Shown: positions 47,384-58,098, counted from the first letter of the stretch. The stretch: DNA of 64,000 bases from Sulfitobacter mediterraneus (GCF_016801775.1 NZ_CP069004.1:2108001-2172000); one strand, 5' to 3'. Notes: a model not told the origin generated them from the letters alone. Made by a program: numbers and translations.

Positions 47384-47496
47384 GTGTCCCTCCATCCTTG
47401 TTTGTGCCTCATGTCCAAAAGGCGCAAACGCTCGAGGTTTCAAAAATGCTTTTGGGGCCGCGTGACGTGCGCAGCCCCAGACAATATCGTGCCCTC

Positions 47497-47886
47497 TTAA
47501 ACGCGGCGGCGCTTAGGTGGACGGCAGCCGTTGTGGGCCATGGGTGTCACGTCACGGATCGACGTGATGTTAAAGCCTGCAGCCGCCAGAGCGCGCAATG
47601 CGCTTTCACGACCAGAGCCCGGACCCTGCACTTCGACTTCCAGCGTTTTCACGCCGTGTTCCTGTGCCTTGCGGCCTGCATCCTCAGCAGCCATCTGGGC
47701 GGCATAAGGTGTCGATTTACGCGACCCTTTGAAACCCATGGTGCCGGCAGAGGACCAGCTGATTGCGTTACCTTGAACATCCGAGATCAGGATCTTGGTG
47801 TTGTTGAAGGAGCTGTTCACATGCGCCACACCTGCGGCGATGTTCTTGGAGACCTTACGCTTGGTGCGTTTTGCGTCGCGTGCCAT
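47497..47886 (-). CDS. rpsK: Ribosomal protein S11
   Basis: A 129-residue S11 of the 30S platform: [48 protein letters not shown] and the C-terminal [20 protein letters not shown]. 15 bp after rpsM; 113 bp before rpoA. Confidence 0.98.
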   Translation of the reverse strand: MARDAKRTKRKVSKNIAAGVAHVNSSFNNTKILISDVQGNAISWSSAGTMGFKGSRKSTPYAAQMAAEDAGRKAQEHGVKTLEVEVQGPGSGRESALRALAAAGFNITSIRDVTPMAHNGCRPPKRRRV

Positions 47887-47901
47887 CTGTCAGATCCTCC
47901 C

Positions 47902-48270
47902 TTATTTCTTCTTACCGGCAATGGCCTTTGCGGGGCCTTTGCGGGTGCGAGCATTGGTGTGAGTACGCTGACCGCGAACCGGCAGGTTACGACGGTGGCG
48001 CAGGCCACGGTAGCAACCAAGGTCCATCAGACGCTTGATGTTCATCTGCGTATCACGACGCAGGTCACCTTCGACGGTGTAGTTTTCGTCGATGTGCTCA
48101 CGGATCTTCAGCACTTCGGCGTCAGACAATTCGTTGATGCGACGGGTTTCGTCGATACCGACAGCTTCGCAAATCGCTTTTGCGGAGGTGTTACCGATAC
48201 CTGTGATATATGTGAGGGCGATTGGAACCCGCTTTGCAGTCGGGATGTTTACGCCGGCAATACGTGCCAC
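47902..48270 (-). CDS. rpsM: Ribosomal protein S13
   Basis: A 122-residue S13 of the 30S head. The start is GTG at 48268-48270 ([15 protein letters not shown]), since GGAAGAG lies just upstream and the frame then has the exact family length; the longer ATG frame adds 26 unrelated residues. [18 protein letters not shown] forms the basic tail. Confidence 0.96.
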   Translation of the reverse strand: MARIAGVNIPTAKRVPIALTYITGIGNTSAKAICEAVGIDETRRINELSDAEVLKIREHIDENYTVEGDLRRDTQMNIKRLMDLGCYRGLRHRRNLPVRGQRTHTNARTRKGPAKAIAGKKK

Positions 48271-48532
48271 GTGTTCTCTTCCTTTTCGTTGCGGGTCCGT
48301 CATGCCAGACCCTTTTTTCACAACGTGAAGCCCGAGGCGTGGTGCCATCGGGCTACAGCTGATCAGGTGATCTTGCGGTTTGGGCGCTACCCGCCCCGCA
48401 ATTTGATTCTCTTTCGAGATAGCGCTGACTATGGGGTTTTTGCAGACAGGTCAAGACGGTGATCGCTGCAATGGCGGGAATGGGGGCCAGCCCCCAAACC
48501 CCCGGATTATTTAGGGCCAGAAAGGCGGATGA
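48271..48532. other. adk-rpsM spacer with GC hairpin
   Basis: The spacer holds no gene. TGGGGGC-CA-GCCCCCA (48481-48496) is a perfect hairpin about 37 nt past the adk stop on the minus strand, without U-tract. Promoters for rpsM-rplQ are expected here; none was clear. Confidence 0.4.
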
Positions 48533-49177
48533 TCAGGCGTCCAGAACAGCCGCGATTTCGCCTTGGACCTCATCAATGGCACCAAGACCATTCACGACGT
48601 TCAGATTGTCCTTGGCGTAGTAATATCCGATCAGCGGCGAGGTCTGTTTGTAATAGGCCATCAGCCGGGTCTTGAGGCTTTCTTCATTGTCATCGGCGCG
48701 GCGTTTGAAATCGCTGGCACCGCAGTTGGTGCATTTTCCGTCCGCCGGGATCGGCTTGGTGTTGTCGTTGTAGACCTCACCGCATCCGCCGCAGGTCGAG
48801 CGGGCTGTAATTCGGTCCACCAAAGCCTCGTCATCGACACGCATCTCGATCACGGCATCAAGTGTCTGACCTTCATCCGCCATCAGCTTGGCCAATGCAT
48901 CGGCCTGTTCGAGCGTGCGGGGGAAGCCGTCAAAGATGAAGCCACCCTTGTTGTCACCGGTGAGCTTTTCGCGGATCAGGCCGATCACGATCTCATCCGT
49001 TACCAGCTCGCCGCGGGCCATCACGCCCGCAACCATGTTGCCCATTTCAGTGCCGCTGTCTTTTGCTTCGCGCAGCATATCACCAGTCGAAAGTTGCACC
49101 ATGTTGCGGCCCTCGACCAAGCGACGCGCCTGGGTGCCTTTGCCTGCGCCTGGAGGCCCTAGAAGAATAATGTTCAT
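48533..49177 (-). CDS. adk: Adenylate kinase
   Basis: A 214-residue kinase converting AMP and ATP to two ADP. The P-loop is [14 protein letters not shown], the AMP-site [12 protein letters not shown], and the lid has a zinc motif ([10 protein letters not shown] and CTNCGASD), a Cys4 type common in Rhodobacteraceae. Its ATG overlaps the secY stop (ATGA), and it lies between secY and rpsM as in most bacteria. Confidence 0.97.
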   Translation of the reverse strand: MNIILLGPPGAGKGTQARRLVEGRNMVQLSTGDMLREAKDSGTEMGNMVAGVMARGELVTDEIVIGLIREKLTGDNKGGFIFDGFPRTLEQADALAKLMADEGQTLDAVIEMRVDDEALVDRITARSTCGGCGEVYNDNTKPIPADGKCTNCGASDFKRRADDNEESLKTRLMAYYKQTSPLIGYYYAKDNLNVVNGLGAIDEVQGEIAAVLDA

Positions 49178-50550
49178 CGGCGAATTGGGCTCCGTTTCTT
49201 GCGTGGACCTTTACCTTTGCCACCGGATTTGCCGCGCAACTGCGACTTCTCCAGCAGGCCTTCATATTGATGGGCCAGCAAATGGCTTTGGACCTGTTGA
49301 ATGGTATCCATGGTGACGGACACAACGATCAAGACCGAGGTGCCGCCGAAATAGAACGGGATCGCGAATTGGCCGCGCAGGATTTCTGGCATCACACAGA
49401 CCGCCGCGAGATAGCCCGCACCCAGCACCAACACGCGGTTGACGACATACTCAAGATATTCCGCCGTCTTCTTGCCTGGACGAATACCCGGCACAAATCC
49501 GTTCTGGTTCTTGAGGTTGTCCGCAACATCATCAGGTTTGAAGCTGACGTTGAAGGTGTAGAAATACGCAAAGAACACGATCATCGCGATGAAGAACAGC
49601 AGATACAGTGGTTGTCCGGGGCCAAAATTGGCCAGCAGAACCGACATGATCGGACCAGTGCTATTGCCAGAAAACGTGCTGATCGTCACGGGCAGCAGCA
49701 GGAGGGACGAGGCAAAGATCGCCGGGATCACGCCCGCCGGGTTTACCTTGACCGGCAGATGCGAGGAGCCGCCGTCATACATTTTCATGCCAACCTGCCG
49801 GCGCGGATACTGGATATGGATCTTACGCAGGGCACGCTCCATAAAGACCACAAACATAATGGTTGCGATCACCATCACCAACACCCCGACAATCACGGCA
49901 GGGCTGATCGCGCCGGAACGACCGGAGGCAAAGAACTGTGCAATCGCTGCAGGAACCTCGGCGATAATGCCCACAAAGATGATCAGGGAGATCCCGTTGC
50001 CAATGCCGCGTGCGGTGATCTGCTCACCCAACCACATCAGGAACATGGTGCCGCCGACCAGCGTGATCATACAGGCAATGCGAAAATACATGCCCGGATC
50101 AGCAGCGATATCGCCTGCCTCCAGCGAGACTGCGAGGCCGTAAGACTGCACTGTCGCCAGCGCCACAGTGCCGTAACGGGTGTATTGGTTGATTTTCTTG
50201 CGGCCCTGTTCGCCCTCTTTCTTGAGTTGCTCAAGCGCGGGCACCATCGAGGTCATCAACTGGACGATGATCGAGGCGGAGATATAGGGCATGATGCCCA
50301 AAGCAAAGATCCCCATACGGCCAAGTGCGCCGCCGGTGAACATCGAAACCATGCCGCCGATACCTTGGCCCGCGCTTTCCATAAAGTCGCGCAGGGCCTG
50401 CCCATCAATGCCGGGAACCGGGATAAACGTGCCAAGGCGGTAAACGATCAGCAAACCAAGGGTAAACAGGATCCGGTTGCGCAGATCAGTGGCCTTGCCC
50501 AATGCGGACCAGCTGGTGTTGGCGGCCATATTTTCGACGGCAGATACCAT
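49174..50550 (-). CDS. secY: Protein translocase subunit SecY
   Basis: A 458-residue ten-helix channel protein. [18 protein letters not shown] leads into the plug, [16 protein letters not shown] is helix 2, and [30 protein letters not shown] is the last helix and tail. The C-terminus is rich in Lys, Arg and Gly. ATG 50550 ([11 protein letters not shown]) is used; ATG 50529 is possible. Confidence 0.97.
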   Translation of the reverse strand: MVSAVENMAANTSWSALGKATDLRNRILFTLGLLIVYRLGTFIPVPGIDGQALRDFMESAGQGIGGMVSMFTGGALGRMGIFALGIMPYISASIIVQLMTSMVPALEQLKKEGEQGRKKINQYTRYGTVALATVQSYGLAVSLEAGDIAADPGMYFRIACMITLVGGTMFLMWLGEQITARGIGNGISLIIFVGIIAEVPAAIAQFFASGRSGAISPAVIVGVLVMVIATIMFVVFMERALRKIHIQYPRRQVGMKMYDGGSSHLPVKVNPAGVIPAIFASSLLLLPVTISTFSGNSTGPIMSVLLANFGPGQPLYLLFFIAMIVFFAYFYTFNVSFKPDDVADNLKNQNGFVPGIRPGKKTAEYLEYVVNRVLVLGAGYLAAVCVMPEILRGQFAIPFYFGGTSVLIVVSVTMDTIQQVQSHLLAHQYEGLLEKSQLRGKSGGKGKGPRKKRSPIRR

Positions 50551-50575
50551 GTTGGGTCTCTTTTATTGTTATGAA

Positions 50576-50610
50576 AACGCCGCCCGGGCCGTTTTCCGGC
50601 GGGCGGCGTT
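50576..50610 (-). terminator. Hairpin between rplO and secY
   Basis: AACGCCGCCCG (50576-50586) pairs with CGGGCGGCGTT (50600-50610). On the minus strand the stem ends in GTTTTC, a weak U-tract, so it may be an attenuator in the secY leader. Confidence 0.5.
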
Positions 50611-50670
50611 CAGGAAAACTAGAAAACTATGTAAGCGGGACAGGCCCCGCTCACAAGTCTTTAGGCTGCG

Positions 50671-51150
50671 TTACTCAGCCGCTGCTGCCGCTTTGGCTGC
50701 AACTGTGATGGAACCGCCTGCTTTTTCAACTGCTTCAACCGCACCTTTGGAGGCGCCGGTAACCTGCAGATCGACCTTGGAGGTGATTTCACCTTTCGCC
50801 AGAACGCGGATGCCGTCCAGTTCGCGGCGCACGAGGCCGGAAGCCACCAGTGCTGCGCCATCAATCGGCTTTTTCGCGTCCAGCTTCTTGGCGTCGATGA
50901 ATTTCTGGATCAGGCCCAGGTTCACAACGGCAAAAGATTTCCGGTTCGGCTTGTTAAAGCCACGCTTTGGCAGGCGTTGGTAGAGGGGCATCTGGCCGCC
51001 TTCGTACCCATTGATCGCCACACCCGAGCGGGATTTCTGACCTTTGATACCACGGCCACCCATTTTACCGGTGCCGGAGCCAGGACCACGACCAACGCGC
51101 TTGCGTTTCTTGGTTGCGCCTTCGTTGTCGGACAGTTCGTTCAGTTTCAT
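50671..51150 (-). CDS. rplO: Ribosomal protein L15
   Basis: A 159-residue L15: [26 protein letters not shown] and [13 protein letters not shown] form the Gly-rich tail that enters 23S rRNA, and [15 protein letters not shown] and the C-terminal [19 protein letters not shown] the globular part. AAGGAGAAGCGAC precedes the ATG. A weak promoter-like pair (TTGACC at 51194-51199, TCAGTT at 51171-51176, 17 bp apart) sits just upstream, since the acyltransferase remnant and a terminator separate it from rpmD. Confidence 0.97.
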   Translation of the reverse strand: MKLNELSDNEGATKKRKRVGRGPGSGTGKMGGRGIKGQKSRSGVAINGYEGGQMPLYQRLPKRGFNKPNRKSFAVVNLGLIQKFIDAKKLDAKKPIDGAALVASGLVRRELDGIRVLAKGEITSKVDLQVTGASKGAVEAVEKAGGSITVAAKAAAAAE

Positions 51151-51304
51151 GTCGCTTCTCCTTTTGCCGGAACTGACCCCCAGCGACGGGAGCGGTCAAA
51201 CACGGCGTTACGATTCGTTTCTGGCGCACAGAATGCGGGCCACCGGGGGGCGTATAGAGGGCGATGGCGCCGGGATCAAGCGGAACTATTGGCGCGGACG
51301 CGGC

Positions 51305-52257
51305 TCAAAGCCCCAGCAGGCGCTGCAGGCGCAGGCGGCGCGCCAGAAGCACCAGCAAGATCGGCCCAAGGAGCCCCGCCAAGCTTGCCAGCAGCAGCTG
51401 CGGCACCAGCGCGGTATAACCAACCTGGATCAGCCCGATCCGAACCGCTGCGGAAAAGATCGTATGGGCCAGAAAAATCGCCATGGAATACCTCCCCAGG
51501 GTGCGCAACAGGCGCAACGTGGGACCAGGCACGCGCCGGTTGGGGTCCAGCCAGAGACATACGGAATAAAGCAAGACCGTGAGCGCCAGCGAGCTGATCG
51601 ACGCGCCACCGCTCAGCGCGACTTGCGCAAGCAGCACTGCAAAGATCACGGCCGCAGCCGCCGCCATCAGGCCAGAGGGTCGGGCATTGCCGTGGCCCGC
51701 CATCGCAATACCGGCAAGGAAAAAGGGGAAATGGGCAACGGCAGGGCCAAAAACCGTGGAAGGCAGGTAAATCAACGGCATGAGCAGCGCCAGTCCCATC
51801 GCACCGATCCCGGCCAATAGCCGCAGCCGCTTTTGGTCCAGACGCCCACGGAGCGCAAGGTACAGGGCCAGAACGGCCCCCTGAACGAGGAAAAGTGTCC
51901 AGAGGAACCAAAGATGTTCATAGGGTGGCAGCGGGATCAAAGGGAAATCGGCCACAGAAGGCGCAACCCGCGATCCTTGAAAAAGGCAAAAGGTGCCCGG
52001 CGTTTAAGGAGCTCAAGAAAGAATATCCCCGACAGAAAAAAGAACAGCGGCATATGCCAGGCATAGATCACCGCATCGACCCACCGAAACAGGTCGGAAT
52101 CGGTTAGCAGCCCTGCATCATAAGCCCCACGCCAGGCATGACCAAAAACCACAAAGGCAATGCCGATGCCCTTGGCGGTGTCCATCGCATAGAGCCGCGC
52201 GGGCACGCCTGTGTCCCGCGCATCATGGCTAAGGTGGTCGGAGAAAGTGCAGGTCAA
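51305..52257 (-). pseudogene. Frame-shifted acyltransferase-3 family gene
   Basis: Two overlapping frames encode the two parts of one membrane acyltransferase. 52257-51937 gives the N-terminus (YAMDTAKGIGIAFVVFGHAW; WHMPLFFFLSGIFF), with the family His in FGHAW and a typical Arg. 51955-51305 gives the C-terminus (LPPYEHLWFLWTLFLVQG ... LRTLGRYSMAIFLAHTIF). The join at about 51940 reads RLLWP in one frame and ADFPLIPL in the other, and the helix and loop normally found between are missing. A deletion of roughly 50 codons with loss of frame is inferred. Such enzymes acylate sugars at the cell surface. It sits between rplO and rpmD. Confidence 0.8.
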
Positions 52258-52448
52258 GGTAATGGTATCAGTCCCCAGTCAGGACTCTTTTCAGCGCCCG
52301 CAAAAAGCCGGTGGTCAAGGCCTGTTCGGGTTTGATGCCGGAATTGGGCAAGAATAAGGCAGCTGGCCGCCCCGGCGCGTAAACAAACTGTTTACCCTTT
52401 CGGCAGTGCTCGCCGGATCGCTCTTCCATCGGGCGGTCAGACGCAAAA

Positions 52449-52471
52449 CGCCCCGCAGAAGCTGCGGGGCG
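52449..52471 (-). terminator. Terminator after rpmD
   Basis: On the minus strand CGCCCCGCA-GCTTC-TGCGGGGCG is a 9-bp stem followed by TTTTGCG. It lies about 37 nt past the rpmD stop and before the acyltransferase remnant, so rpmC-rpmD transcription ends here. The rest of 52258-52507 holds no gene. Confidence 0.85.
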
Positions 52472-52507
52472 ATTGATCTTGCGTATCGCGTTTGAAAAAG
52501 AGGCGGC

Positions 52508-52696
52508 TTAGCCTTTTTCTTCTACGATCTCGACCATGTGCGGGATCTTGTTGATCATGCCGCGCACGGCTGGGGTGTCTTCCAGCTCGCGGGTTTTGTG
52601 CATTTTGTTCAGGCCCAGGCCGATCAGCGTCTGGCGCTGCTTTGCGGGGCGACGGATCGGAGAACCGATCTGTTTTACAACGATAGTCTTCGCCAT
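52508..52696 (-). CDS. rpmD: Ribosomal protein L30
   Basis: A 62-residue L30: [21 protein letters not shown] and the [21 protein letters not shown] core. Three bases after the rpsE stop. In the usual spc order rplO would follow at once; here a terminator and a remnant gene intervene. Confidence 0.97.
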   Translation of the reverse strand: MAKTIVVKQIGSPIRRPAKQRQTLIGLGLNKMHKTRELEDTPAVRGMINKIPHMVEIVEEKG

Positions 52697-52699
52697 GAT

Positions 52700-53266
52700 T
52701 TAGGCCTCCTCAGCTGCCGGCGCAGGTGCGTCGGTCTTGGGCAGAATGTCGGCAACTTTCTTGCCGCGGCGCTGTGCCACGGAACGCGGTGAAGATTCTT
52801 TCTTCAGGCCGTCCATGGTGGCGCGGATCATGTTGTACGGGTTCTGCGAGCCGATGGATTTGGACACAACGTCCTTCACACCCAGCATCTCGAACACGGC
52901 ACGCATTGGACCACCGGCGATGATACCGGTACCTTCTGGTGCTGTGCGCATAACCACCTTACCGGCGCCGTGACGGCCTTCCATGTCGTGGTGCAACGTG
53001 CGGCCTTCGCGCAGCTGAACGCGGATCATCTGGCGTTTGGCTTGCTCGGTTGCCTTGCGGATCGCCTCAGGCACCTCTTTCGCTTTACCTTTGCCAAAGC
53101 CGACGCGACCTTTTTGGTCACCGACAACGACCAAAGCAGCGAAGCCAAAGCGCTTACCACCTTTTACGGTTTTGGACACGCGGTTGATGGCGACCAGGCG
53201 GTCGGCAAATTCCGGTGCTTCGTCACGATCGCGGCGTGGGCCGCGACGGTTTTCACGTTCTGCCAT
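52700..53266 (-). CDS. rpsE: Ribosomal protein S5
   Basis: A 188-residue S5. The N-terminal dsRBD-like domain has [21 protein letters not shown] and [17 protein letters not shown], and the C-terminal domain [27 protein letters not shown] 53266 (MAERENRRG) follows AGAGGA; the 14 codons upstream lack a site. The tail ends in Ala/Pro/Glu. Confidence 0.97.
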   Translation of the reverse strand: MAERENRRGPRRDRDEAPEFADRLVAINRVSKTVKGGKRFGFAALVVVGDQKGRVGFGKGKAKEVPEAIRKATEQAKRQMIRVQLREGRTLHHDMEGRHGAGKVVMRTAPEGTGIIAGGPMRAVFEMLGVKDVVSKSIGSQNPYNMIRATMDGLKKESSPRSVAQRRGKKVADILPKTDAPAPAAEEA

Positions 53267-53340
53267 GAGAACATCCTCTGATTGGGTGGCTTGCGCCATT
53301 TGGATCAACCCTGGTGGACCTTTGCGGCCCCCGGATCATC

Positions 53341-53397
53341 GAGAGGGCGCATCATACGCCCTCTTCGTTTTCTGTGATGCGCCGGGGGCAAGCCCCC
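53341..53397. repeat. Two tandem hairpins between rplR and rpsE
   Basis: GAGAGGGCG pairs with CGCCCTCTT (53341-53365, 7-nt loop), and GGGGGC-AA-GCCCCC (53384-53397) follows the rplR stop. Neither ends in a U-tract. They fill most of the 139-bp gap inside what is otherwise a tight operon and could set relative expression. Confidence 0.45.
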
Positions 53398-53405
53398 ATG
53401 GCGAC

Positions 53406-53765
53406 TTAGATCTTCAGACCGCCTTCACGGGCCGCGTCTGCAAGAGCTTTGACTTTGCCGTGGAACAGGAAACCGCCCCGGTCAAAGTATGCTTCTTCCA
53501 CGCCGGCCTTCTTGGCACGTTCCGCGATCGCTGCGCCAACCTTGGTTGCCGCTTCGATGTTGTTCTTGCCAACGACACCCAGATCTTTTTCGAGCGTCGA
53601 TGCGGCGGCCAGTGTTTTGCCGTTCACGTCGTCGATCAACTGGACCGAGATGTTTTTGTTCGAACGGTGAACGGAAAGACGCATGCGCCCTGCGTTGACC
53701 CGGCGAAGTTTGTTCCGAACGCGCAGGCGGCGTTTCAGAAACAGAGTTCTTTTGCTGTTTGCCAT
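53406..53765 (-). CDS. rplR: Ribosomal protein L18
   Basis: A 119-residue L18 that binds 5S r[35 protein letters not shown] and the C-terminal [34 protein letters not shown]. 11 bp after rplF. Confidence 0.97.
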   Translation of the reverse strand: MANSKRTLFLKRRLRVRNKLRRVNAGRMRLSVHRSNKNISVQLIDDVNGKTLAAASTLEKDLGVVGKNNIEAATKVGAAIAERAKKAGVEEAYFDRGGFLFHGKVKALADAAREGGLKI

Positions 53766-53776
53766 CTGAGCTATCC

Positions 53777-54310
53777 TTACTTCTTCTTGCCTTCTTTGCG
53801 GAAGACGAACTCGCCCTTATAGCGGATGCCCTTGCCCTTATAGGGCTCGGGCTTACGCCATGCGCGGATGTTCGCGGCGACCTGACCAACAAGCTGTTCG
53901 TCAATGCCTTCCACAACGATTTCGGTCTGCTTGGGCGCGGTAACAGTCACACCTTCAGGTGCAACATAATCCACGTCGTGGCTCAGGCCGAGGTTCAGTT
54001 TCAGTGTGTTGCCGGTGATCGCTGCACGATAACCAACACCCTGGATCTCAAGCTCTTTTTTAAAGCCTTCGGTCACGCCGGTGACCAAGTTGGCGACCAT
54101 GGTGCGGGACATGCCCCACTGCTGGCGCGCGCGCTTGGATTTGCCGCGTGGCGTGATGGACACAACGTTGTCTTCAACAGACATTGTCACATCATCTGTG
54201 GCCTTAAAGCTCCGAGTACCCTTAGGGCCCTTCACTTCGATGGTCTGACCGCTGACAGAGGCGCTTACGCCGCTGGGCAGTTCAACCGGTTTTTTACCAA
54301 TACGAGACAT
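53777..54310 (-). CDS. rplF: Ribosomal protein L6
   Basis: A 177-residue L6 with two similar domains: [19 protein letters not shown] and, in the second, the signature [23 protein letters not shown] that contacts the sarcin-ricin loop. 10 bp after rpsH. Confidence 0.98.
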   Translation of the reverse strand: MSRIGKKPVELPSGVSASVSGQTIEVKGPKGTRSFKATDDVTMSVEDNVVSITPRGKSKRARQQWGMSRTMVANLVTGVTEGFKKELEIQGVGYRAAITGNTLKLNLGLSHDVDYVAPEGVTVTAPKQTEIVVEGIDEQLVGQVAANIRAWRKPEPYKGKGIRYKGEFVFRKEGKKK

Positions 54311-54320
54311 GATCTACTCC

Positions 54321-54713
54321 TTAGAATACGGTGCAGAGCACTTCGCCGCCAACGTTCTGGCTGCGTGCACTTTGATCCGACATCACACCCTTTGGGGTGG
54401 AGACAATCGACACACCCAGGCCCTGACGGACAACTGGAATGTCATTGACGCCCATGTAGACGCGGCGGCCAGGCTTGGAAACCCGCTTCAACTCACGAAT
54501 AACAGGTTCGCCCTCGTAGTACTTGAGGCTGATTTCGATGGCTGGGTGGCCATCTGCGCCCGTGGTTTTTTCGTAGCCACGGATGTAACCTTCGTCTGCA
54601 AGCACATCCAGAACCCAGGCACGCAGCTTGGACGCTGGTGTCGAGACAGTGGATTTGCCGCGCATAGAAGAGTTACGGATGCGTGTCAGCATATCTGCGA
54701 TAGGATCGTTCAT
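54321..54713 (-). CDS. rpsH: Ribosomal protein S8
   Basis: A 130-residue S8: [17 protein letters not shown] at the start, [18 protein letters not shown] and the family signature [20 protein letters not shown] near the end. In E. coli S8 represses the spc mRNA; whether that occurs here is unknown. Confidence 0.98.
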   Translation of the reverse strand: MNDPIADMLTRIRNSSMRGKSTVSTPASKLRAWVLDVLADEGYIRGYEKTTGADGHPAIEISLKYYEGEPVIRELKRVSKPGRRVYMGVNDIPVVRQGLGVSIVSTPKGVMSDQSARSQNVGGEVLCTVF

Positions 54714-54725
54714 CTGATGCGCTCC

Positions 54726-55031
54726 TTACCAGCTCGACTTGACCATGCCGGGGATCTGGCCTGCTGAGCCAAGATCACGCAGCGCGATACGCGAGATTTT
54801 CAGTTTACGATAATAAGCGTGTGGACGACCTGTCAGCTGGCAGCGGTTGTGCAAACGCACAGCGCTGGAGTTGCGAGGCAGTTTCGCCAGCTTCAGGGAG
54901 GCGCGGAAACGCTCTTCCATTGGCTTGCTTTCGTCGCTCACGATCTCTTTGAGAGCGGCACGCTTTGCTGCGTATTTCTTGACCAGTGCTTCACGCTTTT
55001 TCTCGCGTGCGATCATGGATTTCTTAGCCAT
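54726..55031 (-). CDS. rpsN: Ribosomal protein S14, zinc-free type
   Basis: A 101-residue S14: [24 protein letters not shown] and [34 protein letters not shown]. The Cys-x2-Cys zinc pairs of the short S14 form are absent, so this is the longer zinc-independent type. 12 bp before rpsH. Confidence 0.97.
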   Translation of the reverse strand: MAKKSMIAREKKREALVKKYAAKRAALKEIVSDESKPMEERFRASLKLAKLPRNSSAVRLHNRCQLTGRPHAYYRKLKISRIALRDLGSAGQIPGMVKSSW

Positions 55032-55049
55032 ATCTAATCCTTCCCGCGC

Positions 55050-55613
55050 TTATTGGCTGAAAGGCATGTTGAACGCTGTCAACAATGCTTTCGCTTCTGC
55101 GTCGGTTTTCGCCGTGGTGGCGATGACGATGTCCATACCCCAGTTTTCATCAACTTTATCAAAGTCGATTTCAGGGAATACGAGGTGCTCTTTGAGACCC
55201 ATGGCATAGTTGCCACGGCCATCGAAAGACTTGCCAGAGATGCCGCGGAAGTCGCGGATACGAGGCATTGCAATCGTGATCAGACGGTCAAGGAATTCGT
55301 ACATACGTTCGCCGCGCAGGGTCACTTTCGCGCCCAGTGGCATTTCTTCACGCACACGGAAACCCGCGATGGATTTCTTGGCAATTGTGGTCATCGCTTT
55401 CTGGCCGGCAATCGCAGTCAGGTCTTCCTGAGCGGATTTGGCTTTCTTGCTGTCACGAACAGCAGCAGCACCACAACCGATGTTCAGCACGATCTTATCA
55501 AGACGTGGGATCATCATGTCGTTCTTGTAACCGAACTCTTCTTTCATCTTGGCGCGGATCTCGTCGCGGTAGACGTTCAGAAGGCGGGGTGTGTAGTTTG
55601 CAGTATCAAGCAT
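55050..55613 (-). CDS. rplE: Ribosomal protein L5
   Basis: A 187-residue L5 that binds 5S rRNA and the P-site t[36 protein letters not shown] and the [21 protein letters not shown] loop. ATG 55613 is chosen; the codon before it is TTG. It overlaps the rplX end by 8 nt. Confidence 0.97.
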   Translation of the reverse strand: MLDTANYTPRLLNVYRDEIRAKMKEEFGYKNDMMIPRLDKIVLNIGCGAAAVRDSKKAKSAQEDLTAIAGQKAMTTIAKKSIAGFRVREEMPLGAKVTLRGERMYEFLDRLITIAMPRIRDFRGISGKSFDGRGNYAMGLKEHLVFPEIDFDKVDENWGMDIVIATTAKTDAEAKALLTAFNMPFSQ

Positions 55614-55917
55614 CAATCACGTCCCCCGTGGTTTTTGCAAAGCGCACTTTCTTGTCGCCTTCCATTTTGAAGCCTACGCGTGTCGCTTTGCCGTTGGCAT
55701 CCACGATGGCGAGGTTCGACAGGTCGATCGGCATCGCTTTTGGGATGCGGCCGCCCTGGCTTTCCTGGGATTGGCGTGTGGCGCGGATGGCGATTTTAAC
55801 GCCGTCTACGATGGCCTTACCGGATTTTGGGTCTACAGAGGAAATTGTCCCTGTTTTGCCCTTGTCCTTACCGGCAAGCACGATGACCTTGTCACCTTTG
55901 CGAAGTTTAGCAGCCAT
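55606..55917 (-). CDS. rplX: Ribosomal protein L24
   Basis: A 103-residue L24 with a KOW motif ([19 protein letters not shown]), an assembly initiator of the 50S subunit. Its ATG shares one base with the rplN stop (TAATG). Confidence 0.97.
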   Translation of the reverse strand: MAAKLRKGDKVIVLAGKDKGKTGTISSVDPKSGKAIVDGVKIAIRATRQSQESQGGRIPKAMPIDLSNLAIVDANGKATRVGFKMEGDKKVRFAKTTGDVIDA

Positions 55918-56285
55918 TACAGCACCTCCGGCGCGAGCGAGATAATCTTCATGAAGTTTTTGCCGCGGAGCTCACGAACAACTGGTCCAAAGATACGTGT
56001 ACCTACGGGCTCATTGTTGTTGTTCAGGATGACCGCTGCATTGCGGTCAAAGCGGATGGCGGTGCCATCGTCGCGACGAACTTCTTTGGCTGTGCGAACA
56101 ACGACGGCCTTGCGGACGTCGCCTTTTTTCACACGACCGCGTGGGATGGCTTCCTTAACCGAGACAACAATGATGTCGCCTACGGATGCGTACTTACGCT
56201 TGGAACCACCCAGGACCTTGATGCACTGAACACGGCGCGCGCCGCTGTTGTCAGCAACATCCAGGTTGGTCTGCATCTGGATCAT
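55917..56285 (-). CDS. rplN: Ribosomal protein L14
   Basis: A 122-residue L14, the exact family length: [48 protein letters not shown] and [23 protein letters not shown]. 73 bp after rpsQ. Confidence 0.98.
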   Translation of the reverse strand: MIQMQTNLDVADNSGARRVQCIKVLGGSKRKYASVGDIIVVSVKEAIPRGRVKKGDVRKAVVVRTAKEVRRDDGTAIRFDRNAAVILNNNNEPVGTRIFGPVVRELRGKNFMKIISLAPEVL

Positions 56286-56358
56286 TTGGTTTCTCCCGAC
56301 CTGTAGGGGGCGATGCGTGCCTTATCCCTAGGGTTTCGATTAAGTTGGTTAGATCTGG

Positions 56359-56595
56359 TTACGCCTCGGCGGTCAGAACTTCCCAACGTTTGGTCTTGGA
56401 CTTGGGTGCACATTCGATGATGCGAACGCTGTCGCCCACTTTGTATGCGTTGTTCTCGTCGTGAGCCCGGTACTTCTTGGACTTACGGATGGTTTTTTTC
56501 AGAACCGGGTGCGTAAAGCGACGCTCTACGGATACGGTGACTGTCTGTGCATTGGCGTCCGATGTTACGGTGCCTGTCAGGATACGCTTTGGCAT
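56359..56595 (-). CDS. rpsQ: Ribosomal protein S17
   Basis: A 78-residue S17 of the OB fold: [30 protein letters not shown] and the [20 protein letters not shown] signature, binding 16S rRNA helices 7 and 11. 12 bp after rpmC. Confidence 0.97.
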   Translation of the reverse strand: MPKRILTGTVTSDANAQTVTVSVERRFTHPVLKKTIRKSKKYRAHDENNAYKVGDSVRIIECAPKSKTKRWEVLTAEA

Positions 56596-56607
56596 TATTC
56601 AGGCTCC

Positions 56608-56814
56608 TTATTCAGCGGATGCCGCGGCAGCGGCTTTTTGGTTCAACACAGTGTGGACACGTGCCACGTCGCGCTTAACACTGCGCAGACGCGCAGGGTT
56701 CTCGAGTTGGCCGGTCGCCTGCTGGAAACGCAGGTTAAAGGCTTCTTTCTTGAGGTTCACAAGTTCGTCACGGAGTTGATCCGGCGTCTTGTCATGCAGT
56801 TCGTTGGCTTTCAC
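56608..56814 (-). CDS. rpmC: Ribosomal protein L29
   Basis: A 68-residue helical-hairpin L29 near the exit tunnel: [36 protein letters not shown]. It begins with GTG (GTGAAAGCC) after GAAAGGACAAG. It is the first gene of its unit here, because 1.8 kb of other DNA separates it from rplP. Confidence 0.96.
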   Translation of the reverse strand: MKANELHDKTPDQLRDELVNLKKEAFNLRFQQATGQLENPARLRSVKRDVARVHTVLNQKAAAAASAE

Positions 56815-56890
56815 GGCCTTGTCCTTTCAACATCACCAGTAGGCCCCGAGAGGGTGACCATGATTCTGGTGGAGTTCATGATGAAGGGTG

Positions 56891-56919
56891 CCAATACGCC
56901 CTGCCCGATCATAATGCAA
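56891..56919 (-). promoter_or_regulatory. Candidate promoter of the rpmC-rpmD unit
   Basis: On the minus strand TTGCAT (56914-56919) and TATTGG (56891-56896) are exactly 17 bp apart, about 70 nt before rpmC. It would restore transcription downstream of the terminator that follows rplP. Confidence 0.55.
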
Positions 56920-57019
56920 GCCCCTAGGGGGCCGGTATTCCAATGATCCGCCCGCTGGTAGCCGAATCCGGGATTTTTCATTTATACTTGGCCTATTATC
57001 ACGATGAATTGGAGAGATC

Positions 57020-57430
57020 ATGTTTCGTTTGTCCCTTGTCCTGCTGACCCTTTCAACCGCCCCGGCCCTTGCCGATGTCTGGACCTTCAGCACCCCTTCG
57101 GGGAACATCGAATGTTCGGTGGGCGAAGGGTTTGACGGATCAGACATAATTTGCAGCATCTTCAAACGCAGCGGCCCGTCGTCGGTACCGCAGATGGCCG
57201 GTTGCCCTGTAAGCCGCGGAATCAAGGTCGAGATGTTGGACCGCGGCTATGTCAGCATGAGCTGTCTCGGGGCGGGAGAGCGGGGCTACGGCGGGCAAAG
57301 CGTCGCAGAATACGGGGTGACAGGCCAGTTTGGCGGCATCACCTGCCAGTCCTCGACCAAGGGGCTGGATTGCCGCAATCAGGACGGTCACGGGTTCTTC
57401 TTGTCCCGCGCCGTTCAGAACGCATGGTAG
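57020..57430 (+). CDS. Small secreted protein, DUF6636-like
   Basis: A 136-residue exported protein. The signal peptide MFRLSLVLLTLSTAPALA is followed by DVWTFSTPSGNIECSVGEG, the TPSGNI-x-C motif of DUF6636-type proteins, and six further Cys that may form disulfides in the periplasm. Function unknown. GGAGAG precedes the ATG and TATTAT upstream may be its -10. It is antisense to the ribosomal genes on both sides. Confidence 0.75.
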   Translation: MFRLSLVLLTLSTAPALADVWTFSTPSGNIECSVGEGFDGSDIICSIFKRSGPSSVPQMAGCPVSRGIKVEMLDRGYVSMSCLGAGERGYGGQSVAEYGVTGQFGGITCQSSTKGLDCRNQDGHGFFLSRAVQNAW

Positions 57431-57477
57431 CGCCTTCCCCTCTCGCCTCTGGATCTCAGCTGCGTTAAGAACGGCCC

Positions 57478-58098
57478 ATGTCAGATATCAAATCACTGTT
57501 TGTGACCCGCCTTTATCACGCCGCGCTGACCGAGCACGGCACACCCGTCGATCAAGCGGAGCTTGAAGCATCCTGCTGGTCCATTGCAGAGGACGATGAG
57601 GCGGGCCAGCAATGGTGCGAGGACAACGGGTATCCCGGCTACACCTCCTATGCATCGCTCACGGATCTGGGCTGGCGGTTCCCGGTGTTTGAGGCACTGA
57701 TCAAAGTGCTGGACGAACATGTAGCAGCATTTGCCAAGGAACTGGCCTTTGATCTGGACGGCAAAGAGCTGAAGCTCGAAGACATCTGGATCAACATCCT
57801 GCCTGAGGGCGGCATCCACACCTCCCACATCCATCCGCATTCAGTAATCTCCGGCACCACCTATGTGGCCCTGCCGGACGGCTCTGCTTCGATCAAATAC
57901 GAAGATCCACGCCTGCCGATGATGATGGCCGCGCCGGGCCGGACCAAAGACGCGCCCGATGATCTGCGGGCGTTCTTCTATGCCAAACCGGCGGTTGGAG
58001 ATGTGCTTCTCTGGGAAAGCTGGCTGCGCCATGAGGTGCCAATGAACATGGCCGAAGACGACCGGATCTCGGTCAGCTTCAACTACAGCTGGGGTTAA
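57478..58098 (+). CDS. Putative 2OG-Fe(II) oxygenase, TIGR02466 type
   Basis: A 206-residue protein with a double-stranded beta-helix iron site: His in SHIHPHSVISGTTYV, the second His in LWESWLRHEVPMN, and the 2-oxoglutarate-binding Arg in DDRISVSFNYSWG. The family is predicted to hydroxylate an unknown substrate. It follows the DUF6636-like gene by 47 bp on the plus strand and may share its promoter. Confidence 0.75.
   Translation: MSDIKSLFVTRLYHAALTEHGTPVDQAELEASCWSIAEDDEAGQQWCEDNGYPGYTSYASLTDLGWRFPVFEALIKVLDEHVAAFAKELAFDLDGKELKLEDIWINILPEGGIHTSHIHPHSVISGTTYVALPDGSASIKYEDPRLPMMMAAPGRTKDAPDDLRAFFYAKPAVGDVLLWESWLRHEVPMNMAEDDRISVSFNYSWG

Noticed and set aside
49267..50574. 435-codon plus-strand frame antisense to secY
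   Set aside because: Rich in His, Arg and Asp, the mirror of hydrophobic secY codons; not a real protein.
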